Below are positions 17,859 through 26,150 of a stretch of DNA of 64,000 bases, piece after piece. The position numbers and the translations under genes were made by a program. The notes under the pieces are model-generated. The model was not told the DNA's origin, did no database searches, and saw nothing but the letters and a program-made list of their open reading frames with translations. Numbering within the stretch: the first letter of the stretch is position 1; every line of letters begins with the position of its first letter. Location: positions 186,001-250,000 of the forward strand of contig JNKY01000010.1 in NCBI GenBank assembly GCA_000702245.1. The letters run 5' to 3'. Source of the stretch: Lachnospiraceae bacterium C6A11 (GTDB taxonomy: Bacteria > Bacillota > Clostridia > Lachnospirales > Lachnospiraceae).

Positions 17859-18530
17859 ATGACTTATTCAATTGAGGGTACACCGTTGCCGGTAGTAATC
17901 TGTAATCTTGAAAGCGGAGAGGTAATGATCACGGAGAGTGGCGGGATGGCCTGGATGTCTCCAAATATGCAGATGGAGACTGTAGGAGGTGGCGTTGGTA
18001 AGATGTTCGGCCGTGCATTTTCGGGCGAGTCTATGTTTCAGAACCGCTATACAGCACGTGGAAACGGTATGATCGCTTTTGCATCAAGCATGCCGGGACA
18101 GATCAGAGCTTTTGAGATCGGACCGGGTCGTGAGATCATCTGCCAGAAGTCAGCATTCCTTGCTTCAACAGCAGGAGTTGAGCTTTCAATCCACTTCAAT
18201 AAGAAGGTCGGTTCAGGCTTCTTCGGCGGTGAAGGCTTCATTATGCAGAGACTTTCAGGAACCGGTATGGCATTTGTAGAGCTTGACGGATATATCAAGG
18301 AGTATGACCTTGTTCAGGGTCAGCAGATCGTAATAAATACAGGTTATCTTGCAGCTATGGAATCAACCGTAACTATGGATATCCAGACAGTTCCGGGACT
18401 TAAGAATAAGCTTCTCGGCGGTGAGGGCTTCTTCAATACACGTCTTACGGGACCTGGTAAGGTTTGGATCCAGTCTATGCCTGTTTCAAATCTTGCAAGT
18501 TCTATTATTCCTTTTATTCCTCAGAGATAA
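17859..18530 (+). CDS. TIGR00266/AIM24-family protein
   Basis: It has 223 aa with the Gly-rich, Phe-rich beta-prism pattern of the AIM24 family, including repeated GGEGF motifs (GFFGGEGFIMQRL and LLGGEGFFNTRL). There is no signal peptide or membrane segment. The bacterial family has no well-defined function. AAGGAGG precedes the ATG by 8-9 nt. It is probably the last gene of the GGDEF-ktrA-AIM24 transcript, since a strong terminator follows. Confidence 0.88.
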   Translation: MTYSIEGTPLPVVICNLESGEVMITESGGMAWMSPNMQMETVGGGVGKMFGRAFSGESMFQNRYTARGNGMIAFASSMPGQIRAFEIGPGREIICQKSAFLASTAGVELSIHFNKKVGSGFFGGEGFIMQRLSGTGMAFVELDGYIKEYDLVQGQQIVINTGYLAAMESTVTMDIQTVPGLKNKLLGGEGFFNTRLTGPGKVWIQSMPVSNLASSIIPFIPQR

Positions 18531-18556
18531 GAGACAGATGATTTTAAGTTGAAATA

Positions 18557-18607
18557 TAAAAAACAGCCGAAAATAGCTGAAATTTGCTATTTTTTGGCTG
18601 TTTTTTT
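18557..18607 (+). terminator. Intrinsic terminator after the AIM24 gene
   Basis: AAACAGCC and AAATAGC (18557-18576) pair with GCTATTTTTTGGCTGTTTTT (18585-18604), and the tract ends in a run of T. It is a typical A/T-flanked bidirectional-looking terminator. Confidence 0.8.
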
Positions 18608-18715
18608 ACAGTTTTTTATATTTAAGGTCATACTTTGTTCATATTTGGGCTGTATTATAAACACAACGAAGATAAGTAAAAGCTTCTTTTCATAGTTTTC
18701 ATAGTTTAGATAAGC

Positions 18716-18748
18716 AAAAAGAACCGCATGTGATGTGTGGTTCTTTTT
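18716..18748. terminator. Second hairpin terminator in the AIM24-trp gap
   Basis: AAAAAGAACCGCAT (18716-18729) pairs with the GTGGTTCTTTTT region ending at 18748. It is symmetrical with A and T flanks, so it could act in either direction. No gene is visible between this and the preceding terminator. Confidence 0.65.
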
Positions 18749-18797
18749 ACGTGTATGAGAATGCCGGTATTGAAGCGGCTATTTTTCAAATAATGAA

Positions 18798-18825
18798 TTG
18801 ACAGATTTCATTAAATGTGTATAAT
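18798..18825 (+). promoter_or_regulatory. trp operon promoter
   Basis: Perfect -35 TTGACA (18798-18803) and perfect -10 TATAAT (18820-18825) are spaced by 16 nt. Transcription should start near 18832, at the front of the T-box leader. Confidence 0.85.
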
Positions 18826-18831
18826 TTGATT

Positions 18832-19190
18832 TATCTGAATAGAGTAAACCGATGACGTGGAGATAACGGTGAAAGATGTGCACCCAGAGATCGGACCCGG
18901 AGCATATGCGGAAGATATTTCGCAGGATGTGAGGCTGTAAGGTTCGTTGTAACAGTTCATCAAATGGACCACCGAGGGAACAGGGAAAGCTTTTTTAGCG
19001 AGTATCATGTTACGTGAGCGAGCGTTAATCGCTGGGGATATGATGGTATCCCGACAGAGTGCAGCAGAAGCTATAAGAATATCCGAGATGTCTTTTCGGA
19101 AAGGTAGTAGATATAAGCTGAAATAAGGTGGCACCGCGAATATGTATTTTCGTCCTTAGTCTGACTTAACGTCGGACTAAGGACTTTTTT
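18832..19190 (+). ncRNA. T-box riboswitch leader, predicted tryptophan-specific
   Basis: The conserved T-box AAGGTGGCACCGCG lies at 19125-19138 and is followed by a strong terminator stem (19152-19190), so uncharged tRNA pairing at the T-box should favour the antiterminator. Stem I features include CAGAGA near 18883. TGG followed by ACC at 18965-18970 is the best candidate for the specifier codon; this fits the Trp genes downstream, but I did not fold the RNA. When charged tRNA-Trp is plentiful, transcription should stop before trpE. Confidence 0.88.
19152..19190 (+). terminator. T-box regulated terminator
   Basis: GTCCTTAGTCTGAC (19152-19165) pairs with GTCGGACTAAGGAC (19171-19184), followed by six T. 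It lies directly after the T-box sequence and is mutually exclusive with the antiterminator. Confidence 0.88.
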
Positions 19191-19194
19191 GCGT

Positions 19195-19308
19195 AGATAA
19201 TGAGCCGAGTAGCTGTCGATCATGCTTGCATGATAAGACAGATATTCGGCGAATATCCGACACCGAGCCGAGAGGCGAGGTGAGGGGCGACGAAGTCGCA
19301 TCTACGCA
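19195..19308. repeat. 114-bp structured direct repeat, copy 1
   Basis: It is identical over its whole length to 19313-19426, with a 4-bp gap (agaa) and a 118-bp period. Each copy contains two perfect short hairpins, ATCATGC/GCATGAT and GATATTC/GAATATC, and a GC-rich G/A run (GAGGCGAGGTGAGGGGCGAC). GCGTAGAT at 19191-19198 and ATCTACGC at 19300-19307 form an inverted pair around copy 1. It lies between the T-box terminator and trpE. No protein is plausible here; frames through it on either strand are incidental. Confidence 0.9.
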
Positions 19309-19312
19309 AGAA

Positions 19313-19426
19313 AGATAATGAGCCGAGTAGCTGTCGATCATGCTTGCATGATAAGACAGATATTCGGCGAATATCCGACACCGAGCCGAGAGGCGAGGTG
19401 AGGGGCGACGAAGTCGCATCTACGCA
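19313..19426. repeat. 114-bp structured direct repeat, copy 2
   Basis: This is an exact second copy of 19195-19308. It lacks the GCGTAGAT left flank of copy 1 but keeps the ATCTACGC right end, so it looks like a tandem duplication of one element rather than two independent insertions. It ends about 16 nt before the trpE ribosome binding site. Confidence 0.9.
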
Positions 19427-19455
19427 GTAGGTTTTACGAGAAAGGAGCGAGGAAA

Positions 19456-20940
19456 ATGATAACAAAAATGAGTGATCTGGAAAAATACGCAAAGGATTAT
19501 AAGCGTGTTCCCGTAGCGAAGGCTATACTGTCTGATGCGGCAACTCCGATCGAGGTTATGAGGAGACTGAAAAAGGTCAGCAGACACTGCTTTATACTTG
19601 AAAGTGTGGAGAGTCAGAAATACTGGGGCAGATACACCTTCCTCGGTTATGATCCGGCACTGGAGATAAGCTGCAGTGATTATAAGATGAATATAAAGAG
19701 TGTACGTGATTCCTTGAATGATGAGATTGTACTCGGCAAGGGCGAGAAATACGAGAAGCCTGAAGATTATCTGAGATATCTTATAGAGGAAAACAGAAGC
19801 CCGAGGATAGAAGGACTTCCAACCTTCACAGGCGGCCTGGTAGGGTATTTTGCATATGATTATATCAAATATGCAGAGCCTCGTCTCAAGCTTGATGCAA
19901 AGGATGAGGACGGCTTCAAGGATATGGACCTCATGCTTTTCGATAAGGTCATAGCCTTCGATAATATAATGCAGAAGATGATACTGATCGTGAATATTTC
20001 AACCGATGATCTGGCGAAGAATTATGAGCAGGCTATAAAGACACTTAATGAGATGGAAGAGATAGTAACAGCCGGACAGAAGGAGGACATCCCGAAGGGC
20101 AGACTCCTTTCAGACTTCAGAGGCCTCTTCAGCAAAGAAGAATATGAAGAGATGGTTGAGAAGGGCAAATACTACATCCACGAAGGTGATATCTTCCAGG
20201 TTGTTCTTTCAAACAGGTTTGAAGCTGATTTCACAGGAAGTCTCTTTGATACTTACAGAGTATTAAGAGCAACAAATCCTTCACCTTACATGTTCTATTT
20301 CGGAAGCGATGATATGGAGCTTGCGGGAGCGTCCCCTGAAACATTGGTCAAAGTGGATGACGGTGATACCTACACCTTCCCTCTTGCAGGAACCAGACCT
20401 AGAGGAAAGGACGATGCAGAGGACAAGGCCCTTGAAGAGGAGCTTCTTCAGGACGAGAAGGAACTTGCGGAGCACAACATGCTGGTGGATCTCGGAAGAA
20501 ATGATATCGGCAGAGTTGCAGAGTTCGGAAGCGTGAAGGTTGAGCATTATATGGATGTTCAGAGGTATTCGCATGTAATGCATATTGGTTCGACGGTTCA
20601 CGGAAAGCTTAGAGCTGATAAGGATGCGCTTTCAGCGCTTTCGGCAATCCTTCCGGCAGGAACACTTTCTGGAGCACCAAAGATCAGAGCCTGCGAGATA
20701 ATAAATGAGCTTGAGGACAGTAAGAGAGGCGTTTACGGTGGGGCTGTAGGATATATTGATTTCACAGGAAATCTTGACACCTGTATCGCCATAAGGCTTG
20801 CGTTTAAGAAGGGCGACAAGGTATTTGTCAGAGCAGGCGCTGGAATCGTTGCAGACAGCGTGCCGGCAACGGAATATCAGGAATCAATTAACAAGTCGAA
20901 GGCGGTTATGAATGCTCTTCGCGAAGCTAATGAGATGTAG
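19456..20940 (+). CDS. trpE: Anthranilate synthase component I
   Basis: This enzyme converts chorismate to anthranilate using ammonia delivered by TrpG, the first step of tryptophan synthesis. It has 494 aa, normal for TrpE. The C-terminal chorismate-binding domain shows GASPETLVKV, PLAGTRPRG, LVDLGRNDIGRV, LPAGTLSGAPKIRA and the ending GAGIVADSVPATEYQE. The N-terminal region carries SVE (residues 55-57), part of the usual Trp feedback site. AGGAG (19443-19447) sits 8 nt before the ATG. It is the first gene of the trp operon, behind the T-box and the duplicated repeat; trpG follows 16 nt later. Confidence 0.97.
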   Translation: MITKMSDLEKYAKDYKRVPVAKAILSDAATPIEVMRRLKKVSRHCFILESVESQKYWGRYTFLGYDPALEISCSDYKMNIKSVRDSLNDEIVLGKGEKYEKPEDYLRYLIEENRSPRIEGLPTFTGGLVGYFAYDYIKYAEPRLKLDAKDEDGFKDMDLMLFDKVIAFDNIMQKMILIVNISTDDLAKNYEQAIKTLNEMEEIVTAGQKEDIPKGRLLSDFRGLFSKEEYEEMVEKGKYYIHEGDIFQVVLSNRFEADFTGSLFDTYRVLRATNPSPYMFYFGSDDMELAGASPETLVKVDDGDTYTFPLAGTRPRGKDDAEDKALEEELLQDEKELAEHNMLVDLGRNDIGRVAEFGSVKVEHYMDVQRYSHVMHIGSTVHGKLRADKDALSALSAILPAGTLSGAPKIRACEIINELEDSKRGVYGGAVGYIDFTGNLDTCIAIRLAFKKGDKVFVRAGAGIVADSVPATEYQESINKSKAVMNALREANEM

Positions 20941-20956
20941 GAAGGATGTGAGATAA

Positions 20957-21565
20957 ATGATACTTCTTATTGATAATTATGACAGCTTTTCTTATAATCT
21001 TTACCAGCTGATCGGAAGCATAGAGCCTGATATAAAGGTTATCAGAAATGATGAAATGACTATAGAAGAGATAGAGAAGCTTAGCCCTTCACATATCATT
21101 CTTTCGCCGGGACCGGGAAAGCCGTCCGATGCGGGAATATGTGAGGATGTGGTAAGAGCCTTCCAGGGTGTGATACCTATCCTTGGCGTATGCCTCGGAC
21201 ATCAGGCTATCTGCGAGGTTTACGGTGCGACGGTAACTTACGCTAAGAGGCTGATGCACGGCAAGCAGTCAATATGCACGATAGAGAACGATAAGCTTTT
21301 CAGTGGCGTAGGCAGAGGCGAGAGTCTGGCAGCGGATGCAGATGGCAGAGTCGACAGTAGAAAGCTCAGGGTTGCAAGATATCATTCACTTGCGGCTAAG
21401 GAAGAAGGCTTCCCTAAGGAGCTTAAGGTTATAGCTGTGGCAGACGACGACGGCGAGATAATGGCTGTAAGACATAGAGAATACGAGGTTTACGGACTGC
21501 AGTTCCATCCGGAATCAATCCTTACACCTGAAGGAATGACAATACTTTCGAATTTATTAAAATAA
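20957..21565 (+). CDS. trpG: Anthranilate synthase glutamine amidotransferase subunit
   Basis: This class I glutamine amidotransferase feeds ammonia to TrpE. It has 202 aa, and the Cys79 nucleophile lies in GVCLGHQA. SPGPGKP (oxyanion loop region, about 50-56) and the C-terminal FHPE (His-Glu of the triad) are all present. Related PabA proteins look alike; its place between trpE and trpD supports TrpG, and it may also serve folate synthesis. A short Gly/Asp/Arg-rich insert (about residues 115-133) precedes the YHSL motif. The trpD start region is immediately after the stop. Confidence 0.95.
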   Translation: MILLIDNYDSFSYNLYQLIGSIEPDIKVIRNDEMTIEEIEKLSPSHIILSPGPGKPSDAGICEDVVRAFQGVIPILGVCLGHQAICEVYGATVTYAKRLMHGKQSICTIENDKLFSGVGRGESLAADADGRVDSRKLRVARYHSLAAKEEGFPKELKVIAVADDDGEIMAVRHREYEVYGLQFHPESILTPEGMTILSNLLK

Positions 21566-21580
21566 ATGGAGGATAAGAAA

Positions 21581-22600
21581 ATGATCAAGGAAGCAATCGA
21601 GAAGATAGTTAATAAGCAGGACCTTACATATGATGAGGCTTATACAGTAATGAACGAGATAATGAGCGGTGAGACAAGCCCGACACAGAATGCAGCATTT
21701 CTTTCAGCTCTTTCAACAAAGAGTGCAAAGGCTGAGACAACGGATGAGATAGCAGGCTGTGCAGCTGCAATGAGAGATCATGCAACTCAGGTTGAAACAG
21801 GCATGGATATATTTGAGATCGTTGGAACAGGCGGAGATAATGCACACAGCTTCAACATCTCCACAACATCAGCAATCATCGCTGCAGCAGGCGGCATGAA
21901 GGTTGCAAAGCATGGTAACAGAGCTGCGTCTTCAAAGTGCGGTACAGCTGACTGCCTTGAGGCACTTGGCGTAAATATCCAGCAGGATCCTGAGAAGTGT
22001 ATCGAGCTTCTTAAGGAGGTTGGTATGTGCTTCTTCTTCGCTCAGAAATATCACAGCTCTATGAAATATGTAGGACCTATCAGAAAAGAGCTCGGTTTCA
22101 GAACTGTATTTAACATTCTCGGACCTCTTACCAATCCAGGAAAGCCAACCATGCAGCTCCTCGGTGTATATGATGAATACCTTGTTGAGCCACTTGCACA
22201 GGTTCTTGTAAGCCTTGGTGTTAAGAGAGGTATGGTTGTATTTGGACAGGACAAGCTTGATGAGATATCGCTCAGCTCACCGACAACTGTCTGCGAGATC
22301 AAGGACGGATGGTACAGAAAAATCGTTATTAAGCCTGAGGATTTCGGCTTCGAGACCTGCGATAAAAACGAGCTTTTAGGCGGTTCTCCTGAGGAAAATG
22401 CAGCAATCACAAGAAGAATACTCAGCGGTGAGGAGAAGGGTGCTAAGAGAAATGCAACACTTATGAATGCGGGTGCTTCACTTTATATCGGCGGCAAGGC
22501 AGACAGCATAGCAGATGGTATCAAACTTGCAGCAGAGCTTATTGATTCAGGTAAGGCACTTGAGACACTTGAGAAGCTGATCGAGGTTTCTAACCGTTAG
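21581..22600 (+). CDS. trpD: Anthranilate phosphoribosyltransferase
   Basis: This enzyme joins anthranilate and PRPP to give phosphoribosylanthranilate. It has 339 aa, the standard length. GGAGG (21568-21572) lies 8 nt before ATG 21581, so the upstream ATG at 21566, which touches the trpG stop, is not preferred. [14 protein letters not shown] (PRPP-binding), [21 protein letters not shown] and the FFFAQKYH region are all typical. The operon order E-G-D-C follows. The 88 nt after the stop contain no recognisable gene. Confidence 0.96.
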   Translation: MIKEAIEKIVNKQDLTYDEAYTVMNEIMSGETSPTQNAAFLSALSTKSAKAETTDEIAGCAAAMRDHATQVETGMDIFEIVGTGGDNAHSFNISTTSAIIAAAGGMKVAKHGNRAASSKCGTADCLEALGVNIQQDPEKCIELLKEVGMCFFFAQKYHSSMKYVGPIRKELGFRTVFNILGPLTNPGKPTMQLLGVYDEYLVEPLAQVLVSLGVKRGMVVFGQDKLDEISLSSPTTVCEIKDGWYRKIVIKPEDFGFETCDKNELLGGSPEENAAITRRILSGEEKGAKRNATLMNAGASLYIGGKADSIADGIKLAAELIDSGKALETLEKLIEVSNR

Positions 22601-22688
22601 GCTGCTCAAAGGTGTGTGAAAACATCGATGTACAGATTGCGAGATGGCGGAGATGTTATCGTAAATAGATTGTTATGAGGTTATAGTG

Positions 22689-23549
22689 ATGATATTAGAT
22701 GAGATAGCCGAGAAGGCGAGGGAGAGAGTATATGCGGAAATGACTCTCATATCCCACGAGGAGATGCAGGAAGCTGCTGAGCTTATAGCATCCGAGGAAA
22801 GTGAGAGCTGGCTTGCGTCGGCGGAGGCGGCCGGTGGAGGCAGCGAAGCAGCAGGTGCATACGCTTTTGCATATCCGTTTGAGAAGGCGCTCCGTGCTGA
22901 GGGACTTTCAATCATTTCCGAGGTTAAGAAAGCGTCGCCTTCAAAGGGCGTGATTGCAGAGGATTTTCCTTATCTTGAGATTGCGAGAGAATATGAAAGG
23001 GCCGGAGCAAATGCAATATCCTGCCTGACAGAGCCCTTCTACTTCAAGGGCAGCAACCAGTATCTTGAGGATATAGCGAAGACGGTAAAGATTCCTGTTC
23101 TTCGCAAGGATTTCACAGTGGATCCTTATATGATCTATCAGGCAAAGATCATGGGGGCATCGGCAGTCCTTCTGATATGTGCGATTCTCGATGATGACGA
23201 GCTAAATGAGTATTATGATATCGCAAAGTCGCTTGGACTTTCGGTGCTTGTGGAAACTCACGATGAGAAAGAGATAGAAAGGGCGCTCGCTATAAATAAC
23301 GGCAAGGGTCCGAATATCATAGGCGTAAATAACAGAAATCTGAAGGATTTTACGGTTGATATTGAGAATAGTGTAAGGCTTCGTGAGATGGTACCGGCTG
23401 ACAAGGTATTTGTTTCTGAAAGCGGTATCAAGACACCGGCAGACACTGAGATACTCCTTGCAAATAAGACCGATGCGGTGCTTATCGGAGAGACACTTAT
23501 GAGAACTGAAGACAAGGCAGGGATGATCAAGGGGCTGAAGCATCTGTAA
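22689..23549 (+). CDS. trpC: Indole-3-glycerol phosphate synthase
   Basis: This TIM-barrel enzyme closes the indole ring of CdRP to give indole-3-glycerol phosphate. It has 286 aa. ATG 22689 lies 8 nt after GAGG; a GTG at 22686 is an alternative. Motifs include IISEVKKASPSKG, LTEPFYFKG, VLRKDF, GVNNRNLKDFTVD, FVSESGIKT and AVLIGETLM. The N-terminal part has an Ala/Gly/Ser-rich insert (about residues 40-60) not usual in the family. The protein is a stand-alone TrpC, not a TrpC-TrpF fusion. Confidence 0.95.
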   Translation: MILDEIAEKARERVYAEMTLISHEEMQEAAELIASEESESWLASAEAAGGGSEAAGAYAFAYPFEKALRAEGLSIISEVKKASPSKGVIAEDFPYLEIAREYERAGANAISCLTEPFYFKGSNQYLEDIAKTVKIPVLRKDFTVDPYMIYQAKIMGASAVLLICAILDDDELNEYYDIAKSLGLSVLVETHDEKEIERALAINNGKGPNIIGVNNRNLKDFTVDIENSVRLREMVPADKVFVSESGIKTPADTEILLANKTDAVLIGETLMRTEDKAGMIKGLKHL

Positions 23550-23659
23550 GATGATTATGGCGAAACGCCGAAATACCGCAGCGGTTAAGACTGCGATACG
23601 GTTGTTGTGATTGACAGATATTGAGGATATATCGATATTAGACAGAAAGAGGAAATAAA

Positions 23660-24850
23660 ATGGCAGACAATAAAGGAAGATTTGGAGAGTTTGGCGGACA
23701 GTACATTCCGGAAACTCTGATGAATGAAATACATAAGCTCGAAGAGGCTTACGAGCATTATAAGAATGATCCTGAATTCATAGCTGAGCTTGATGATCTG
23801 TATAAGAATTATGCCGGCAGACCTTCGATGCTCTACTATGCAAAGAGAATGAGCGAGGATCTCGGCGGTGCGAAGATCTATCTTAAGCGCGAGGATCTGA
23901 ATCATACAGGTGCACACAAGATCAATAACGTGCTCGGACAGATACTTCTTGCGAAGAAGATGGGCAAGACCAGAGTTATCGCTGAGACAGGTGCAGGCCA
24001 GCACGGTGTTGCAACCGCGACAGGAGCAGCCCTCTTCGGAATGGAATGTGAGATATTTATGGGCGAGGAGGATACAAAGAGACAGGCTCTTAATGTGTAC
24101 AGAATGGAGCTCCTCGGCGCTAAGGTTCACCCGGTAAAGACCGGTACAAGAACACTGAAGGATGCAGTAAATGAGTGTATGCGCGAGTGGACCAAGAGAG
24201 TTGATGATACACTTTATGTTCTCGGTTCGGTTATGGGCCCACATCCTTTCCCAACGATCGTTCGTGATTTCCAGTCGGTTATTTCCAAGGAAGCAAGAGA
24301 GCAGATACTCGAGAAGGAAGGCAAGCTTCCTACAGCAGTGGTTGCCTGCGTTGGCGGCGGCAGCAATGCTATGGGTATGTTCTATAACTTTATAAATGAC
24401 AAGGATGTAAGACTGATTGGTTGTGAGGCTGCCGGAAGAGGCGTTGATACCTATGAGACGGCTGCTACGATTGCAACAGGAACCATGGGAATCTTCCACG
24501 GTATGAAGTCTCTCTTCTGCCAGGACAAATACGGTCAGATCGCACCGGTTTATTCAATCTCAGCCGGACTGGATTATCCGGGAATCGGACCTGAGCACGC
24601 ATATCTTAACTCTATCGGACGTGCCGAGTATGTGCCGGTAACCGATGAAGAAGCTGTAAATGCATTTGAATACATCGCTAAGCAGGAAGGTGTCATCGCA
24701 GCAGTTGAGTCATCGCATGCCATAGCTCACGTTATGAAGATTGCGCCGACTATGAGTAAGGACGATATCATCATCGTGTGTCTCTCAGGACGTGGTGATA
24801 AGGATGTTGCTGCGATCGCAAGATACCGCGGCGTTGAGCTGTATGAATAA
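23660..24850 (+). CDS. trpB: Tryptophan synthase beta chain
   Basis: This PLP enzyme condenses indole and serine to tryptophan. It has 396 aa, starting [23 protein letters not shown]-lysine is Lys87 in HTGAHKINN; the phosphate loop GGGSNA and the [11 protein letters not shown] motif are intact. It is classical TrpB1 type, paired with TrpA downstream. The 110 nt between trpC and trpB are too short for trpF and contain no alternative frame for it. Confidence 0.97.
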   Translation: MADNKGRFGEFGGQYIPETLMNEIHKLEEAYEHYKNDPEFIAELDDLYKNYAGRPSMLYYAKRMSEDLGGAKIYLKREDLNHTGAHKINNVLGQILLAKKMGKTRVIAETGAGQHGVATATGAALFGMECEIFMGEEDTKRQALNVYRMELLGAKVHPVKTGTRTLKDAVNECMREWTKRVDDTLYVLGSVMGPHPFPTIVRDFQSVISKEAREQILEKEGKLPTAVVACVGGGSNAMGMFYNFINDKDVRLIGCEAAGRGVDTYETAATIATGTMGIFHGMKSLFCQDKYGQIAPVYSISAGLDYPGIGPEHAYLNSIGRAEYVPVTDEEAVNAFEYIAKQEGVIAAVESSHAIAHVMKIAPTMSKDDIIIVCLSGRGDKDVAAIARYRGVELYE

Positions 24851-25015
24851 GGATAAGTAGATAAAAAGCATATCCGGCTGTGCATAACGTCGGAATATGT
24901 AGTGTTATATATAGATAGTATGATCCAAATGTATCGATGATTGTAAAAATATGACTGTTAATGCAATAAGATGCAAGTGTAGGATCATAGATAAAATGAA
25001 AGAAGAGGCTGAGAA
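24851..25015 (+). other. 165-nt trpB-trpA spacer with paired segments
   Basis: No gene is visible. CATATCCG near 24869 and CGGAATATG near 24892 can pair, and TATGATCC (24919-24926) can pair with GGATCATA (24982-24989). The spacer is long for a trpB-trpA junction, where the genes commonly touch. Confidence 0.4.
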
Positions 25016-25789
25016 ATGAGTAATATATATAAAGCGTTTGAAAATAAGAAAGCGTTTATCGCATTCCTTACAGCAGGCGATCCGGACTTCGAGACAAGTG
25101 TTGAATGCTTCAAGGCAGTTGCAAGAGCGGGCGCTGACCTGATCGAGGTTGGTATTCCTTTTTCGGATCCTATTGCAGAGGGACCGGTCATTCAGGAGGC
25201 TGATCTTCGCGCGCTTTCTTCGGGAATGACGACTGATAAGGTATTTGAGCTTGTAAGAGAAGTTAGAAAAGAGACCGATGTACCGATGGTCTTCATGTCA
25301 TACATCAATCCTATTTATCATTACGGTGCTGATGAATTCTTTAAGAAGGCTGCCGAGGTTGGAATCGACGGAGCAATAGTTCCTGATATGCCATACGAGG
25401 AGAAGGGCGAGCTGGACAGCACAGCTGCAAAATACGGTATTGACATCATTTCGATGATCGCACCGACCTCTGAGGACAGGATCAAGATGATAGCAAAAGA
25501 GGCAAAGGGCTTTATCTACGTTGTATCTTCCCTCGGTGTAACCGGTGTGAGAACAGAGATCAAAACTGATCTTGGCTCTATGCTCAGTAATATCAGAGAG
25601 GTTACTGATGTGCCTGCTGCCATCGGTTTCGGTATCAGCACACCTGAGCAGGCAAAGAAGATGGCTGCTGTCGCTGACGGTGCTATCGTAGGTTCGGCTA
25701 TGGTCCGTATCGTTGCCGCAGAAGGTGAAAACGCGCCGGAGAAGCTTTATGAGTGTGTAAAGAGCATGAAGGAAGCGATAGAGCAGTAA
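25016..25789 (+). CDS. trpA: Tryptophan synthase alpha chain
   Basis: This subunit cleaves indole-3-glycerol phosphate to indole, which passes to TrpB. It has 257 aa. The catalytic Glu44 in DLIEVGIPFSDP is conserved. The second acidic residue is Glu55 (AEGP) where Salmonella has Asp60, a common natural variant. GVTGVR and the phosphate-binding GFGIST/GAIVGSAMV loops are present. It is the last gene of the operon; the terminator follows within 25 nt. Confidence 0.96.
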   Translation: MSNIYKAFENKKAFIAFLTAGDPDFETSVECFKAVARAGADLIEVGIPFSDPIAEGPVIQEADLRALSSGMTTDKVFELVREVRKETDVPMVFMSYINPIYHYGADEFFKKAAEVGIDGAIVPDMPYEEKGELDSTAAKYGIDIISMIAPTSEDRIKMIAKEAKGFIYVVSSLGVTGVRTEIKTDLGSMLSNIREVTDVPAAIGFGISTPEQAKKMAAVADGAIVGSAMVRIVAAEGENAPEKLYECVKSMKEAIEQ

Positions 25790-25812
25790 AACTTAGATAG
25801 ATGAAGAATAAA

Positions 25813-25853
25813 GGGATAGATAGCGATGATGAATCGTTATCTGTCTCTTTTTT
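25813..25853 (+). terminator. trp operon terminator
   Basis: GGGATAGATAGCGAT (25813-25827) pairs with ATCGTTATCTGTCTC (25833-25847), followed by six T. It marks the right end of the trp operon and the left edge of the AT-richer island. Confidence 0.82.
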
Positions 25854-25895
25854 GTGCCTATTTTTCTTGAATGGTACAACAAAAAACATATGAAT

Positions 25896-26099
25896 CAGAA
25901 AAACACAAAACAAAAGTGCCGAAAAACACAAAACAAAAGTGCCGAAAAACGCAAAACAAAAGTGCCGAAAAACACAAAGCAAAAGTGCCGAAAAACACAA
26001 AGCAAAAGTGCCGAAAAACACAAAGCAAAAGTGCCGAAAAACACAAAGCAAAAGTGCCGAAAAATACAAAGCAAAAGTGCCGAAAAATACAAAATTGAC
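25896..26099. repeat. Tandem array of a 23-bp unit, about 8-9 copies
   Basis: The GTGCCG core recurs at 25916, 25939, 25962, 25985, 26008, 26031, 26054 and 26077, an exact 23-bp period. Each core is followed by an A-rich stretch (AAAAACACAAAGCAAAA or a one-base variant). Since 23 is not a multiple of three, every frame stays open for long distances and Lys/Asn/Ser-rich (or Phe/Cys-rich on the other strand) frames arise by chance; I do not call them genes. It ends about 50 nt before the DUF4143 ATPase. There are no unique spacers, so it is not a CRISPR array. Confidence 0.92.
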
Positions 26100-26128
26100 T
26101 TGAAATATATGAAAAAAAGGGGCATAAT
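26100..26128 (+). promoter_or_regulatory. Possible promoter of the DUF4143 ATPase
   Basis: TTGAAA (26100-26105) and CATAAT (26123-26128) have a 17-nt spacer, right at the downstream edge of the 23-bp array. The -10 is imperfect. Confidence 0.4.
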
Positions 26129-26150
26129 CGGAATTGGAGGTGCATGTTAA

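Noticed and set aside
19191-19426. Insertion sequence or MITE with target duplication
   Set aside because: No transposase, no matching outer inverted repeats on both copies and no clear target duplication; the pair is better described as a tandem duplication of a structured repeat.
19071-19492. Overlapping - strand frames with repeated peptide (about 76-107 aa)
   Set aside because: They are translations of the T-box leader and the two identical 114-bp repeats; identical frames in both copies reflect DNA identity, not coding.
25896-26099. CRISPR array
   Set aside because: The units are contiguous with no unique spacers, and no cas genes are nearby.
25854-26150. Several Lys/Asn/Ser-rich and Phe/Cys-rich reading frames on both strands
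   Set aside because: They are created by the 23-bp tandem array, which keeps all frames open; there is no ribosome binding site or codon bias of a real gene.
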